This document shows positions 1 to 7,093 of a stretch of 64,000 nt of DNA, one piece after another. The position numbers and the translations under genes were made by a program. The stretch covers positions 2,418,001-2,482,000 of the forward strand of contig NZ_CP046027.1 of the NCBI RefSeq assembly GCF_009671065.1. Reading direction: 5' to 3'. The notes beneath the pieces are model-generated. The model saw only the letters and a list, made by a program, of their open reading frames with translations, ran no database searches and was not told the DNA's origin. Each line of letters starts with the position of its first letter. Within the stretch, counting starts at the first letter, position 1. Origin of the DNA: Neisseria brasiliensis (GTDB lineage Bacteria > Pseudomonadota > Gammaproteobacteria > Burkholderiales > Neisseriaceae).

Positions 1-780
1 CACTCGCGCAGCTACACCCATATCATCCGCAATATCGTCAATGATCCGTCGGTTGTGTTTGATGATATTGTGCAAAATCAATACATCATCGCGCGTGCGG
101 AAGACATTGCCTGCTATTATGATGAATTGATTGAATACACCCAGTATTACAATTTATTCGGTGAGGGCACGCACAATGTTAAAGGCGAATTGGTTGAAGT
201 TTCGTTGCGCGAGTTGAAGAAAAAGCTGTATTTGTGTTTGATGTGCGTGAACGTATTGGAAGCGATTCGTTTCTATGTCTCGTTTGCCTGCTCGTTTGCC
301 TTTGCCGAGCGTGAATTGATGGAAGGCAATGCCAAGATCATCAAGCTGATTGCGCGTGATGAAGCTTTGCACTTAACCAGTACGCAACACATGCTGAACC
401 TGATGCGTGCCGGTGTCGATGATCCGGAGATGGCGGAAATTGCTGCCGAGCTGGAAAACGATTGCTTTGAATTGTTCAAAAAAGCGGCCGAACAAGAAAA
501 AGAATGGGCGGCGTATCTGTTTAAAGACGGTTCGATGATTGGCTTGAACAAAGAAATTTTGGGTCAATACGTCGAATACATCACCAATCTGCGCATGCAG
601 GCAGTGGGTTTGAAGCCGGCATTTGAAGGCGCGAGCCAAAACCCGATTCCGTGGATCAACGCGTGGCTGTCGTCCGACAATGTGCAGGTCGCGCCGCAGG
701 AAGTGGAAATTTCTTCTTACCTGATTGGTCAAATCGATGCGGAAGTCAACGCCGACGATTTGGGCGATTTCGAGCTGTAA
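1..780 (+). CDS. nrdB: Ribonucleoside-diphosphate reductase class Ia, beta subunit (5' end outside window)
   Basis: NrdB makes the diferric-tyrosyl radical that the alpha subunit uses to reduce ribonucleotides to deoxyribonucleotides. The frame is open from the first base (HSRSYTHII...), so the start lies upstream of the window; about 259 C-terminal residues are present. The segment follows E. coli NrdB almost position for position: the helix FAFAERELME carries one iron-ligand Glu and RDEALH carries the later Glu and His ligands. The C-terminal tail ending in DDLGDFEL is the type that docks on the alpha subunit. The radical Tyr and the first iron ligands fall outside. The next gene is the ferredoxin that maintains this cofactor. 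Identity is very secure. Confidence 0.97.
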   Translation, partial: HSRSYTHIIRNIVNDPSVVFDDIVQNQYIIARAEDIACYYDELIEYTQYYNLFGEGTHNVKGELVEVSLRELKKKLYLCLMCVNVLEAIRFYVSFACSFAFAERELMEGNAKIIKLIARDEALHLTSTQHMLNLMRAGVDDPEMAEIAAELENDCFELFKKAAEQEKEWAAYLFKDGSMIGLNKEILGQYVEYITNLRMQAVGLKPAFEGASQNPIPWINAWLSSDNVQVAPQEVEISSYLIGQIDAEVNADDLGDFEL

Positions 781-841
781 CACTTCACTTACAAAAGGCT
801 GTCGGATTGAGCATTTCTTTCAGACGGCCTTTTATCAAACT

Positions 842-1141
842 ATGGCCATTATTAGCACACACGACAAAATTTTTGAGCTGCAAAACGGCGAAACCTTGCT
901 GGAAGGGCTGGAGCGCACCGGCCACGAGGTCGAATACCAATGCCGCAGTGGCTATTGCGGTTCATGCCGTCTGAAGCTCATCAGCGGCAAAGTCGGCTAT
1001 GATGATTTCCCATTGGCCTTTATCACGCCCGGCGAAATCCTGCCGTGTTGCTGTCGGGTCACGGAAGACATCACGCTCGATTGCCACGCTAAAATTCGCG
1101 AGCCGGATTTGTTTGATGTGGATTTGTTTGACAAAGAGTAA
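842..1141 (+). CDS. 2Fe-2S ferredoxin, YfaE-like (NrdB cofactor maintenance)
   Basis: This 99-residue plant-type ferredoxin has the ligand pattern C-x4-C-x2-C (CRSGYCGSC) followed by a later cysteine in the CCCR stretch. In E. coli the matching gene yfaE directly follows nrdB and delivers electrons or iron to rebuild the diferric-tyrosyl cofactor. The same position, 61 nt after nrdB, gives the functional assignment. The ATG at 842 starts the ferredoxin fold (MAIISTHDKIF); a longer frame from 725 only adds translated nrdB 3' end and an uptake sequence. The gap to nrdB holds one uptake sequence and no inverted pair, so co-transcription is likely. Confidence 0.93.
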   Translation: MAIISTHDKIFELQNGETLLEGLERTGHEVEYQCRSGYCGSCRLKLISGKVGYDDFPLAFITPGEILPCCCRVTEDITLDCHAKIREPDLFDVDLFDKE

Positions 1142-1151
1142 GAAATCATTG

Positions 1152-1190
1152 AAAAGGCCGTCTGAAACATTGGGTTTCAGACGGCCTTTT
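1152..1190 (+). terminator. Inverted uptake-sequence hairpin after the nrdB-ferredoxin pair
   Basis: AAAAGGCCGTCTGAAAC pairs with its complement across a 5-nt loop, and the stem ends in a T run. It lies 11 nt past the ferredoxin stop. Confidence 0.75.
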
Positions 1191-1216
1191 GATCACAAAT
1201 CATTCAAAATCACCCA

Positions 1217-1361
1217 GAGGCCTTTGCAAAATCCCTATCTTTGGCACATTTCTTCGTTATGCGCTGCTCGAAAGCTTGCCTATCTTTGTGATATTGTCTT
1301 TGCTTTCTGCGCTGCTGCAACTTTGAACTGTACTCAAATCTAGGGATTTTACAAAGGCCTC
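1217..1361 (+). repeat. MITE-like inverted-repeat element, copy 1
   Basis: This 145-bp element has ends GAGGCCTTTGCAAAATCCCT and, inverted, AGGGATTTTACAAAGGCCTC. The interior matches the copies at 18353-18495 (same orientation) and 29906-30048 (opposite orientation) over its whole length with scattered changes. It contains no gene. The GAGACCTTTGCAAAA-type end resembles, from memory, the ends of IS5-family insertion sequences of Neisseria, so a non-autonomous derivative is likely. No clear target duplication is visible. It sits between the convergent ferredoxin and rarA genes. Confidence 0.75.
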
Positions 1362-1372
1362 TGCCAATCATT

Positions 1373-2677
1373 TTACTTCAAAGCTTCATCATCCAAAGAT
1401 TTCAGCCAAGCCAGTTTTTCGCCGATTTTGATTTCCAAGCCGCGCGGTACGGGTTGGTAAAACTCAGGCTCATCCAAGCCGTCGGGCATATAGGTTTCTC
1501 CGGCGGCATAGGCGTGTGGTTCGTCATGGGCGTAGCGGTATTCGCGGCCGTAGCCCAATTCTTTCATCAGCTTGGTCGGGGCATTGCGTAAATGCACCGG
1601 CACTTCATCGCTGGCATGGTCGCGCACAAATGCGCGCATTTGGTTGTAGGCGTTGTAGCCGGCATTCGATTTCGCCGCCGAAGCCAAATACAACACGGCT
1701 TGTGCCAAGGCCAATTCGCCTTCGGGGCTGCCGAGTCGTTCAAACGTGGTGGCGGCATCGTTGGCAATCTGAAAGGCGCGTGGGTCGGCCAAGCCAATGT
1801 CTTCCCAAGCCATGCGCACGATGCGCCGTGCCAAGTAGCGCGGATCGGCGCCACCGTCGAGCATGCGGCAGAACCAATACAGCGCGGCATTAGGGTGGGA
1901 GCCGCGCACGGATTTGTGCAGTGCGGAAATCTGGTTGTAGAAACTTTCGCCGCCTTTATCGAAACGGCGGATTTGTGCGCCCAAGCTTTCGGCGAGAAAT
2001 GCAGCGTCTAAGGTTTTCAGACGGCGTGTAGCGGCAGCGCGGAGCAGTTGTTCCAATAAATTCAGCATACGCCGCGCATCGCCGTCGGCTGTGTTCACCA
2101 ATAATTCGCGCGCTTCCGCATCGATTTCAAAATCTTGATATTCGGGCAAGGCCAGCACTTTTTCAATCAATTGCTGCAAATCTTGCGCCGATAATGATTG
2201 CAACACATACACTTGCGCGCGGCTGAGTAAGGCTGGATTGACTTCAAACGATGGGTTTTCGGTTGTCGCGCCGATAAAGGTCAATAAACCGCTTTCCACA
2301 TGCGGTAAAAAAGCGTCTTGCTGCGCTTTGTTGAAACGGTGTACTTCGTCGACAAATAAAATCGTTGCCCGACCTTGCTGCAAGGCGATTTCGGCTTTTT
2401 CGATGGCTTCGCGAATGTCTTTTACACCGGAAAACACGGCCGATACGGGCAGAAACTGCGCATTGAAACTTTGTGCGAGGATGCGTGCCAGCGTGGTTTT
2501 GCCCACACCAGGCGGCCCCCACAGCAGCATGGAATGCGGTTTGCCGCCTTCTACCGCCACGCGCAGCGGTTTGCCTTCGCCGATTAAGTGCTGCTGGCCG
2601 ATGACTTCGTTTAAAGAATGCGGGCGCAGGCGTTCGGCGAGCGGTGCGTCGGGTTGGCGGGTAAATAAATCATTCAT
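1373..2677 (-). CDS. rarA: Replication-associated recombination protein A (MgsA/RarA AAA+ ATPase)
   Basis: This 434-residue clamp-loader-like AAA+ ATPase acts at stalled or broken replication forks. Walker A is GPPGVGKTT (about residues 54-62) and Walker B is ILFVDEVHRFN, followed by sensor 1 in FIGATTENPSFEV. The C-terminal half (KSVRGSHPNAALYW, ARRIVRMAWEDIGLADP) is the MgsA tetramerisation domain. The frame is open to an ATG at 2701, but those eight extra codons (MPSETESA) are a translated uptake sequence, so MNDLFTRQ at 2677 is preferred, with GGA about 9 nt upstream. Length is normal for the family. Confidence 0.95.
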   Translation of the reverse strand: MNDLFTRQPDAPLAERLRPHSLNEVIGQQHLIGEGKPLRVAVEGGKPHSMLLWGPPGVGKTTLARILAQSFNAQFLPVSAVFSGVKDIREAIEKAEIALQQGRATILFVDEVHRFNKAQQDAFLPHVESGLLTFIGATTENPSFEVNPALLSRAQVYVLQSLSAQDLQQLIEKVLALPEYQDFEIDAEARELLVNTADGDARRMLNLLEQLLRAAATRRLKTLDAAFLAESLGAQIRRFDKGGESFYNQISALHKSVRGSHPNAALYWFCRMLDGGADPRYLARRIVRMAWEDIGLADPRAFQIANDAATTFERLGSPEGELALAQAVLYLASAAKSNAGYNAYNQMRAFVRDHASDEVPVHLRNAPTKLMKELGYGREYRYAHDEPHAYAAGETYMPDGLDEPEFYQPVPRGLEIKIGEKLAWLKSLDDEALK

Positions 2678-2735
2678 GGCAGATTCCGTTTCAGACGGCA
2701 TTGTGGTTTTCTTGCCGGATATTATAGCGCAAGCG

Positions 2736-2765
2736 TTCGCATGATTCAGAGCCTTGCTGTATAAT
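2736..2765 (+). promoter_or_regulatory. Predicted sigma-70 promoter for the 2887 lipoprotein gene
   Basis: A perfect TATAAT at 2760-2765 follows TTCGCA at 2736-2741 with an 18-bp spacer. It lies about 120 nt upstream of the lipoprotein start, in the divergent gap from rarA. Confidence 0.45.
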
Positions 2766-2886
2766 ATGCCGGAAATTTAAACCGTGGCGCTGGTTAATCA
2801 GTGAGCGGTCAAAGTAGGGCGATTGAGGCGGGATGGCCGCGCCCATTATTATTTTGATTTAAATGTTCCTTTTGGAAGGTTACAGA

Positions 2887-3258
2887 ATGAAAAAAATCTT
2901 GGCAGCCGCTGTGTCGGCTTTATTGTTGGGCGCATGCGCCAGCGGCACATCAATGAACGGCTTAGGCAGCGGCACCGGTATCGGCAGCAGCGTGGTGAAA
3001 ATGGCGGTGGAAAACCAATGCCGCACCGAATTGAACAAACGCAACGAATGGCGCATGGTGGCTTTGGCCATGTCGGCTGAAAAACAAGAAGAATGGGAAA
3101 GCAAAATTTGCGGCTGCGCCAGCGAAGAAGCGCCTAATCAACTGACTGCCAACGAAATGATGCAGGTTTTGAGCCCAAGCACCCGCACGCAAGCATTGGC
3201 GACTGTGACCGCCAAAACCGTGACTGCTTGTGTAAAACGCGTTTACACCGGTAATTAA
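2887..3258 (+). CDS. Small outer-membrane-type lipoprotein of unknown function
   Basis: The product is 123 residues. The N-terminus MKKILAAAVSALLLGACASG is a lipoprotein signal peptide with lipobox LGAC; cleavage before the Cys leaves a mature protein of about 105 residues. After a Gly/Ser-rich linker there is a mostly helical region with cysteines at NQCRTE, ICGCAS and TACVKR, which could form disulfides in the periplasm. The ATG at 2887 has GGAAGG about 8 nt upstream; the in-frame ATG at 2863 would spoil the signal peptide. I do not recognise the family. It is a single gene with its own promoter and terminator. Confidence 0.8.
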   Translation: MKKILAAAVSALLLGACASGTSMNGLGSGTGIGSSVVKMAVENQCRTELNKRNEWRMVALAMSAEKQEEWESKICGCASEEAPNQLTANEMMQVLSPSTRTQALATVTAKTVTACVKRVYTGN

Positions 3259-3261
3259 TTG

Positions 3262-3296
3262 TTCAGACGGCCTGAATATCAATCAGGCCGTCTGAA
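3262..3296 (+). terminator. Uptake-sequence hairpin after the lipoprotein gene
   Basis: A 14-bp inverted pair (TTCAGACGGCCTGA and complement) with a 7-nt loop starts 3 nt after the stop. The trailing T run is poor. Confidence 0.6.
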
Positions 3297-3332
3297 ATCT
3301 TTAATGATTCAAACAGATACAGAGTAGAAAAC

Positions 3333-4742
3333 ATGAAATACATCAGCACGCGCGGTGCCACTGCGCCGAAATCGTTTAGCGAAGTATTATTGATGGGCTT
3401 GGCACCCGACGGCGGCTTGATGCTGCCCGAGCATTATCCGCAAGTGGACGACGTGACCCTGCAAAAATGGCGCACGCTGAGCTATCCTGAGCTGGCGTTT
3501 GAAATCATCAGCCTGTTTGCTACTGATATTCCAAGCGATGATTTGCGCGATATTGTCAACCGCACCTACACCGAAGCCGCGTTCGGCACCAAAGAAATCA
3601 CACCTGTGCGCAGCCTTTCAGACGGCATTAAAATCGAAGCGTTGTCTAATGGCCCAACCTTGGCTTTTAAAGACATGGCAATGCAGTTTTTGGGTAATGC
3701 GTTTGAATATGTGTTGAACAAAGAAGGCAAGCAAGTCAATATTTTGGGCGCGACCAGCGGCGACACCGGTTCGGCGGCTGAATATGCTTTGCGCGGCAAA
3801 AAAGGCGTGAATGTATTCATGCTCTCGCCGGAAGGCAAAATGAGCGCGTTCCAACGTGCGCAAATGTTCAGCCTGCAAGACGAAAACATTCACAACATCG
3901 CCGTAGAAGGCATGTTTGACGACTGCCAAGACATCGTAAAAGCCGTGCAAAACGATGCCGAATTCAAAGCCAAATACCATGTCGGCACGGTTAACTCGAT
4001 TAACTGGGGCCGCATCGTGGCGCAAGTGGTGTATTATTTCGCCGGCTATTTCAATGCCACCACCAGCAACGAGCAAAAAGTAAGCTTCTGTGTGCCGAGC
4101 GGTAATTTCGGTAACGTGTGTGCCGGCCATATCGCGCGCCAAATGGGTTTACCGGTGCACCGCTTAATCGTGGCAACCAATGAAAACGATGTATTGGACG
4201 AGTTTTTCAAAACCGGCCGTTACCAACCGCGCACCACCGAACATACCCACGTTACGTCCAGCCCGTCGATGGACATTTCCAAAGCGTCGAATTTTGAGCG
4301 TTTTGTGTTTGATTTGATGGATCGCGATGCCGATAAAATCCAAAGTTTGTGGGCTGAAGTGGCTTCGGGTAAAGGCTTTGATTTAAAAGACCAATTAGAA
4401 GAAATTCACGAAAAATATGGCTTCGTATCGGGCAAATCGACCCACGCCGACCGCCTGGATACCATCCGCCAAGTGTACGAGCAAGACGGTGAACTGATCG
4501 ACCCACATACCGCCGACGGCGTAAAAGTGGCGCGTGACGTGCGTGAAGCGGGCGAGACTATTGTTTGCTTGGAAACCGCTTTGGCAGCCAAGTTCGACCA
4601 AACCATTTACGAAGCGGTGGGCGATGTGACCATTCCGCGTCCGGCCGGCTTGGAAGGTTTGGAAGATTTGCCGCAACGCGTTGAAGTGGTGAAAAACGAT
4701 GCCGAGCTGGTGAAAAACATCATCCGCAAAGCCTTGGATTAA
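3333..4742 (+). CDS. thrC: Threonine synthase
   Basis: ThrC converts O-phosphohomoserine to threonine with pyridoxal phosphate, the last step of the pathway. The 469-residue length fits the long form of the family. The PLP lysine lies in TLAFKDMAMQF and the phosphate-binding glycine stretch is GATSGDTGSAAEYAL. A second conserved block, PSGNFGNVCAGHIA, is also clear. The N-terminus MKYISTRG is the usual family start. The gene stands alone between two uptake-sequence hairpins; other threonine genes are not nearby. No attenuator-like leader peptide was seen upstream. Confidence 0.97.
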   Translation: MKYISTRGATAPKSFSEVLLMGLAPDGGLMLPEHYPQVDDVTLQKWRTLSYPELAFEIISLFATDIPSDDLRDIVNRTYTEAAFGTKEITPVRSLSDGIKIEALSNGPTLAFKDMAMQFLGNAFEYVLNKEGKQVNILGATSGDTGSAAEYALRGKKGVNVFMLSPEGKMSAFQRAQMFSLQDENIHNIAVEGMFDDCQDIVKAVQNDAEFKAKYHVGTVNSINWGRIVAQVVYYFAGYFNATTSNEQKVSFCVPSGNFGNVCAGHIARQMGLPVHRLIVATNENDVLDEFFKTGRYQPRTTEHTHVTSSPSMDISKASNFERFVFDLMDRDADKIQSLWAEVASGKGFDLKDQLEEIHEKYGFVSGKSTHADRLDTIRQVYEQDGELIDPHTADGVKVARDVREAGETIVCLETALAAKFDQTIYEAVGDVTIPRPAGLEGLEDLPQRVEVVKNDAELVKNIIRKALD

Positions 4743-4751
4743 TCGCTCATT

Positions 4752-4784
4752 AGGCCGTCTGAACCTAATGGATTCAGACGGCCT
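4752..4784 (+). terminator. Uptake-sequence hairpin after thrC
   Basis: AGGCCGTCTGAA and its complement are separated by 9 nt and begin 9 nt after the thrC stop. Confidence 0.6.
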
Positions 4785-4860
4785 GAAGCATGATTGAAAA
4801 CGATTATTGTCAAAATATTAGAAAGTGCCGGCAACGGCTTTTGTTCATAGGAAAAGATTC

Positions 4861-5640
4861 ATGTCATCAAAATTTTATACTGAAAAAGTGTTGTCAGTGC
4901 ATCACTGGACCGATGCTTATTTCTCTTTCACTTGTACCCGCGACGAATCATTGCGCTTTGAAAATGGCCAATTTGTGATGATTGGCCTGATGGTCGATGG
5001 CAAGCCTTTGATGCGCGCTTACAGTGTGGCATCGGCCAACTGGGAAGAGCATTTGGAATTTTTCAGCATTAAAGTGCAAGATGGTCCTTTGACCAGTCGT
5101 TTGCAGCATTTGCAAGTGGGCGATGAAGTGTTGATCAGCAAAAAGCCGACCGGCACTCTGGTGGCTGGCGACTTGAATCCGGGCAAACACTTGTATTTGT
5201 TGAGCACCGGCACCGGCTTGGCACCATTCTTGAGCGTGACCAAAGACCCTGAAATTTATGAGCAATTTGAAAAAGTGATTCTGGTGCACGGCGTGCGTTA
5301 CAAGCAAGATTTGGCTTATTACGACCATTTCACCAAAGAATTGCCGGAGCATGAATACTTGGGCGAGATGGTGAAAGAAAAATTGATTTACTATCCTGTT
5401 GTATCGCGCGAAGAATTTGAACACCAAGGCCGCCTGACCGATTTGATGAAGAGTGGTAAATTGTTTGAAGACATCGGTTTGCCGCCGATGAATCCGCAAG
5501 ACGACCGTGCAATGTTGTGCGGCAGCACTGCGATGAACAAAGACACCGCGGCCATTCTCGACAGCTTCGGCCTGACCCCGTCGCCAAAAGTCGGCCAACG
5601 TGGCGATTATTTAATTGAGCGCGCGTTTGTCGATCAATAA
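4861..5640 (+). CDS. fpr: Ferredoxin/flavodoxin-NADP+ reductase
   Basis: This 259-residue FAD enzyme moves electrons between NADPH and ferredoxin or flavodoxin. The FAD-binding RAYSVAS motif lies near residue 44 and the NADP pyrophosphate loop is STGTGLAPFLS near residue 115. The C-terminal part has MLCGSTAMN and ends in YLIERAFVDQ, as in the bacterial Fpr subclass. The ATG at 4861 has AGGAAAAG about 5 nt upstream and gives the usual N-terminus MSSKFYTEKV; the longer frame from 4825 adds a peptide with no family match. Confidence 0.94.
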   Translation: MSSKFYTEKVLSVHHWTDAYFSFTCTRDESLRFENGQFVMIGLMVDGKPLMRAYSVASANWEEHLEFFSIKVQDGPLTSRLQHLQVGDEVLISKKPTGTLVAGDLNPGKHLYLLSTGTGLAPFLSVTKDPEIYEQFEKVILVHGVRYKQDLAYYDHFTKELPEHEYLGEMVKEKLIYYPVVSREEFEHQGRLTDLMKSGKLFEDIGLPPMNPQDDRAMLCGSTAMNKDTAAILDSFGLTPSPKVGQRGDYLIERAFVDQ

Positions 5641-5664
5641 TCGCTGACTGCGTTTAGCCTTCAT

Positions 5665-5701
5665 AAGGCCGTCTGAACAAATATGCTTTCAGACGGCCTT
5701 T
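5665..5701 (+). terminator. Uptake-sequence hairpin after fpr
   Basis: AAGGCCGTCTGAA pairs with TTCAGACGGCCTT across about 11 nt, followed by TTC. Confidence 0.6.
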
Positions 5702-5723
5702 CATTCAAAATAAAGGAGAAAAA

Positions 5724-6473
5724 ATGAATACCGTTCAAATCAAAAACGTAACACTGGGCGCAGGCAGCCCCAAAATTGCCGTGCCGTTGGTGGCTAAAAA
5801 TGCAGACGGCCTGCAACAAGCGATTGCCGGTTTGGCAGGATTGAGCTTCGATATTGTGGAATTTCGTGCCGATTTTTTAGACATAGCTGCTGATGCCGAA
5901 GCCGTGTTGGCGCAGACAAAAATGGTACGCCAAGCCTTGCTGGATACGCCGCTGCTGTTTACCTTCCGCCGTGCAGTAGAAGGTGGCGAATGCCCGTGCA
6001 GCGACGATTATTATTTCGACTTGGTTCACCGTGCGATTGAATCGGGTTTGGTGGATATTATTGATATTGAACTGTTTGCCGGTGATGAAAAAGTGCAAGC
6101 AGCGGTGCAGGCTGCAAAGGCTAAAGGTGTGGCCGCTTTGTTGTGCAATCATGATTTTGACAAAACACCGGCAAAAGAAGAGATTACAGGCCGTCTGAAA
6201 AAAATGGAAAGCTTGGGTGCGGATATTTGTAAAATCGCGGTGATGCCACAAAGCGCTGCCGATGTATTGACCTTGCTGGATGCCACGCAGGAAGTGTACC
6301 AAACTACCAAGCAACCGATTGTCACCATGTCGATGGGCAAGCTCGGTGTGATTAGCCGCTTGGCCGGACAAACCTTTGGCTCGGCCATGACCTTCGGCGC
6401 AGCAGCCAAAGCGTCGGCGCCGGGGCAGATTGGTGCGAATGATTTGCGTCAGATTTTGGATACTTTGGCTTAA
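5724..6473 (+). CDS. aroD: 3-dehydroquinate dehydratase, type I
   Basis: AroD dehydrates 3-dehydroquinate to 3-dehydroshikimate in the shikimate pathway. The 249-residue product is a type I (Schiff base) enzyme: the catalytic His sits in CNHDFDKTP and the Schiff-base Lys in CKIAVMPQ. The N-terminal strand EFRADFLD and the C-terminal MSMGKLGVISRL are also typical. A strong AAGGAG lies about 7 nt before the ATG. It is flanked on both sides by uptake-sequence hairpins, so it is probably a single-gene unit. Confidence 0.96.
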   Translation: MNTVQIKNVTLGAGSPKIAVPLVAKNADGLQQAIAGLAGLSFDIVEFRADFLDIAADAEAVLAQTKMVRQALLDTPLLFTFRRAVEGGECPCSDDYYFDLVHRAIESGLVDIIDIELFAGDEKVQAAVQAAKAKGVAALLCNHDFDKTPAKEEITGRLKKMESLGADICKIAVMPQSAADVLTLLDATQEVYQTTKQPIVTMSMGKLGVISRLAGQTFGSAMTFGAAAKASAPGQIGANDLRQILDTLA

Positions 6474-6496
6474 GTCATTTTAAATGAATAGATTAA

Positions 6497-6521
6497 AGGC
6501 CGTCTGAATTTCAGACGGCCT
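6497..6521 (+). terminator. Uptake-sequence hairpin after aroD
   Basis: AGGCCGTCTGAA and its complement are almost back to back (1-nt nominal loop) and followed by TGTTT. Confidence 0.55.
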
Positions 6522-6540
6522 GTTTATTAGAAAGGCAAAA

Positions 6541-6987
6541 ATGAATTGGCATATTAAAGTATTTACCGAATTGAGCCATCTTGAATTGTGGCAAATTTAT
6601 AAAAGCCGCGTCGATGTTTTCGTGGTAGAGCAAAATTGTCCTTATCCTGAAGTGGATGAAAAAGATTTACACGCGCTGCATGTGTTCGCCGAACAAGACG
6701 GCCAATTGGCTGCGTATTGCCGCATTATCGCGGAAGAAGTGTTGGTAAAAATCGGCCGAGTGCTGGTGGTGTCGTCTTTTCGGGAGCTGGGATTGGGCAG
6801 GGTGTTGATGCAGCAGGCTTTGCAAGCGGTGCAGCAGCGTTTCCCCCAGCAGGAAATTCACATTCAAGCGCAGCTTTATTTACAGCGGTTTTATGAATCT
6901 TTGGGCTTTCATAGAGTTTCGGATGAATATTTGGAAGACGGCATTCCGCATATTGATATGGTGTGGCGTAAACGTGAGACCATCTGA
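6541..6987 (+). CDS. GNAT-family N-acetyltransferase, ElaA-like
   Basis: This 148-residue protein has the ElaA signature RVDVFVVEQNCPYPEVDEKD near residues 22-41. It also shows the acetyl-CoA-binding segment of GNAT folds around VGRVLV-SSFRELGLGRVLMQQAL, and ends with the ElaA-like YLEDGIPHIDMVW. The substrate of this family is not established. AGAAAGG lies just upstream of the ATG. The start is only 20 nt past the aroD hairpin, so some read-through is possible. Confidence 0.88.
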   Translation: MNWHIKVFTELSHLELWQIYKSRVDVFVVEQNCPYPEVDEKDLHALHVFAEQDGQLAAYCRIIAEEVLVKIGRVLVVSSFRELGLGRVLMQQALQAVQQRFPQQEIHIQAQLYLQRFYESLGFHRVSDEYLEDGIPHIDMVWRKRETI

Positions 6988-7038
6988 AAAATTGGCAATA
7001 TAATCAGTTTAATGTATTCATTTTAAATAAATTAAGGC

Positions 7039-7044
7039 TATAAT
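7039..7044 (+). promoter_or_regulatory. Predicted -10 element upstream of the M16 protease gene
   Basis: TATAAT lies 50 nt before the preferred start at 7094. The best upstream hexamer, TTCATT, has a 16-bp spacer and is weak. Confidence 0.35.
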
Positions 7045-7093
7045 GCTTCATGATAAAGCCGCTTCAGACGGCCTCGTTAAACGGAAACTCTTC

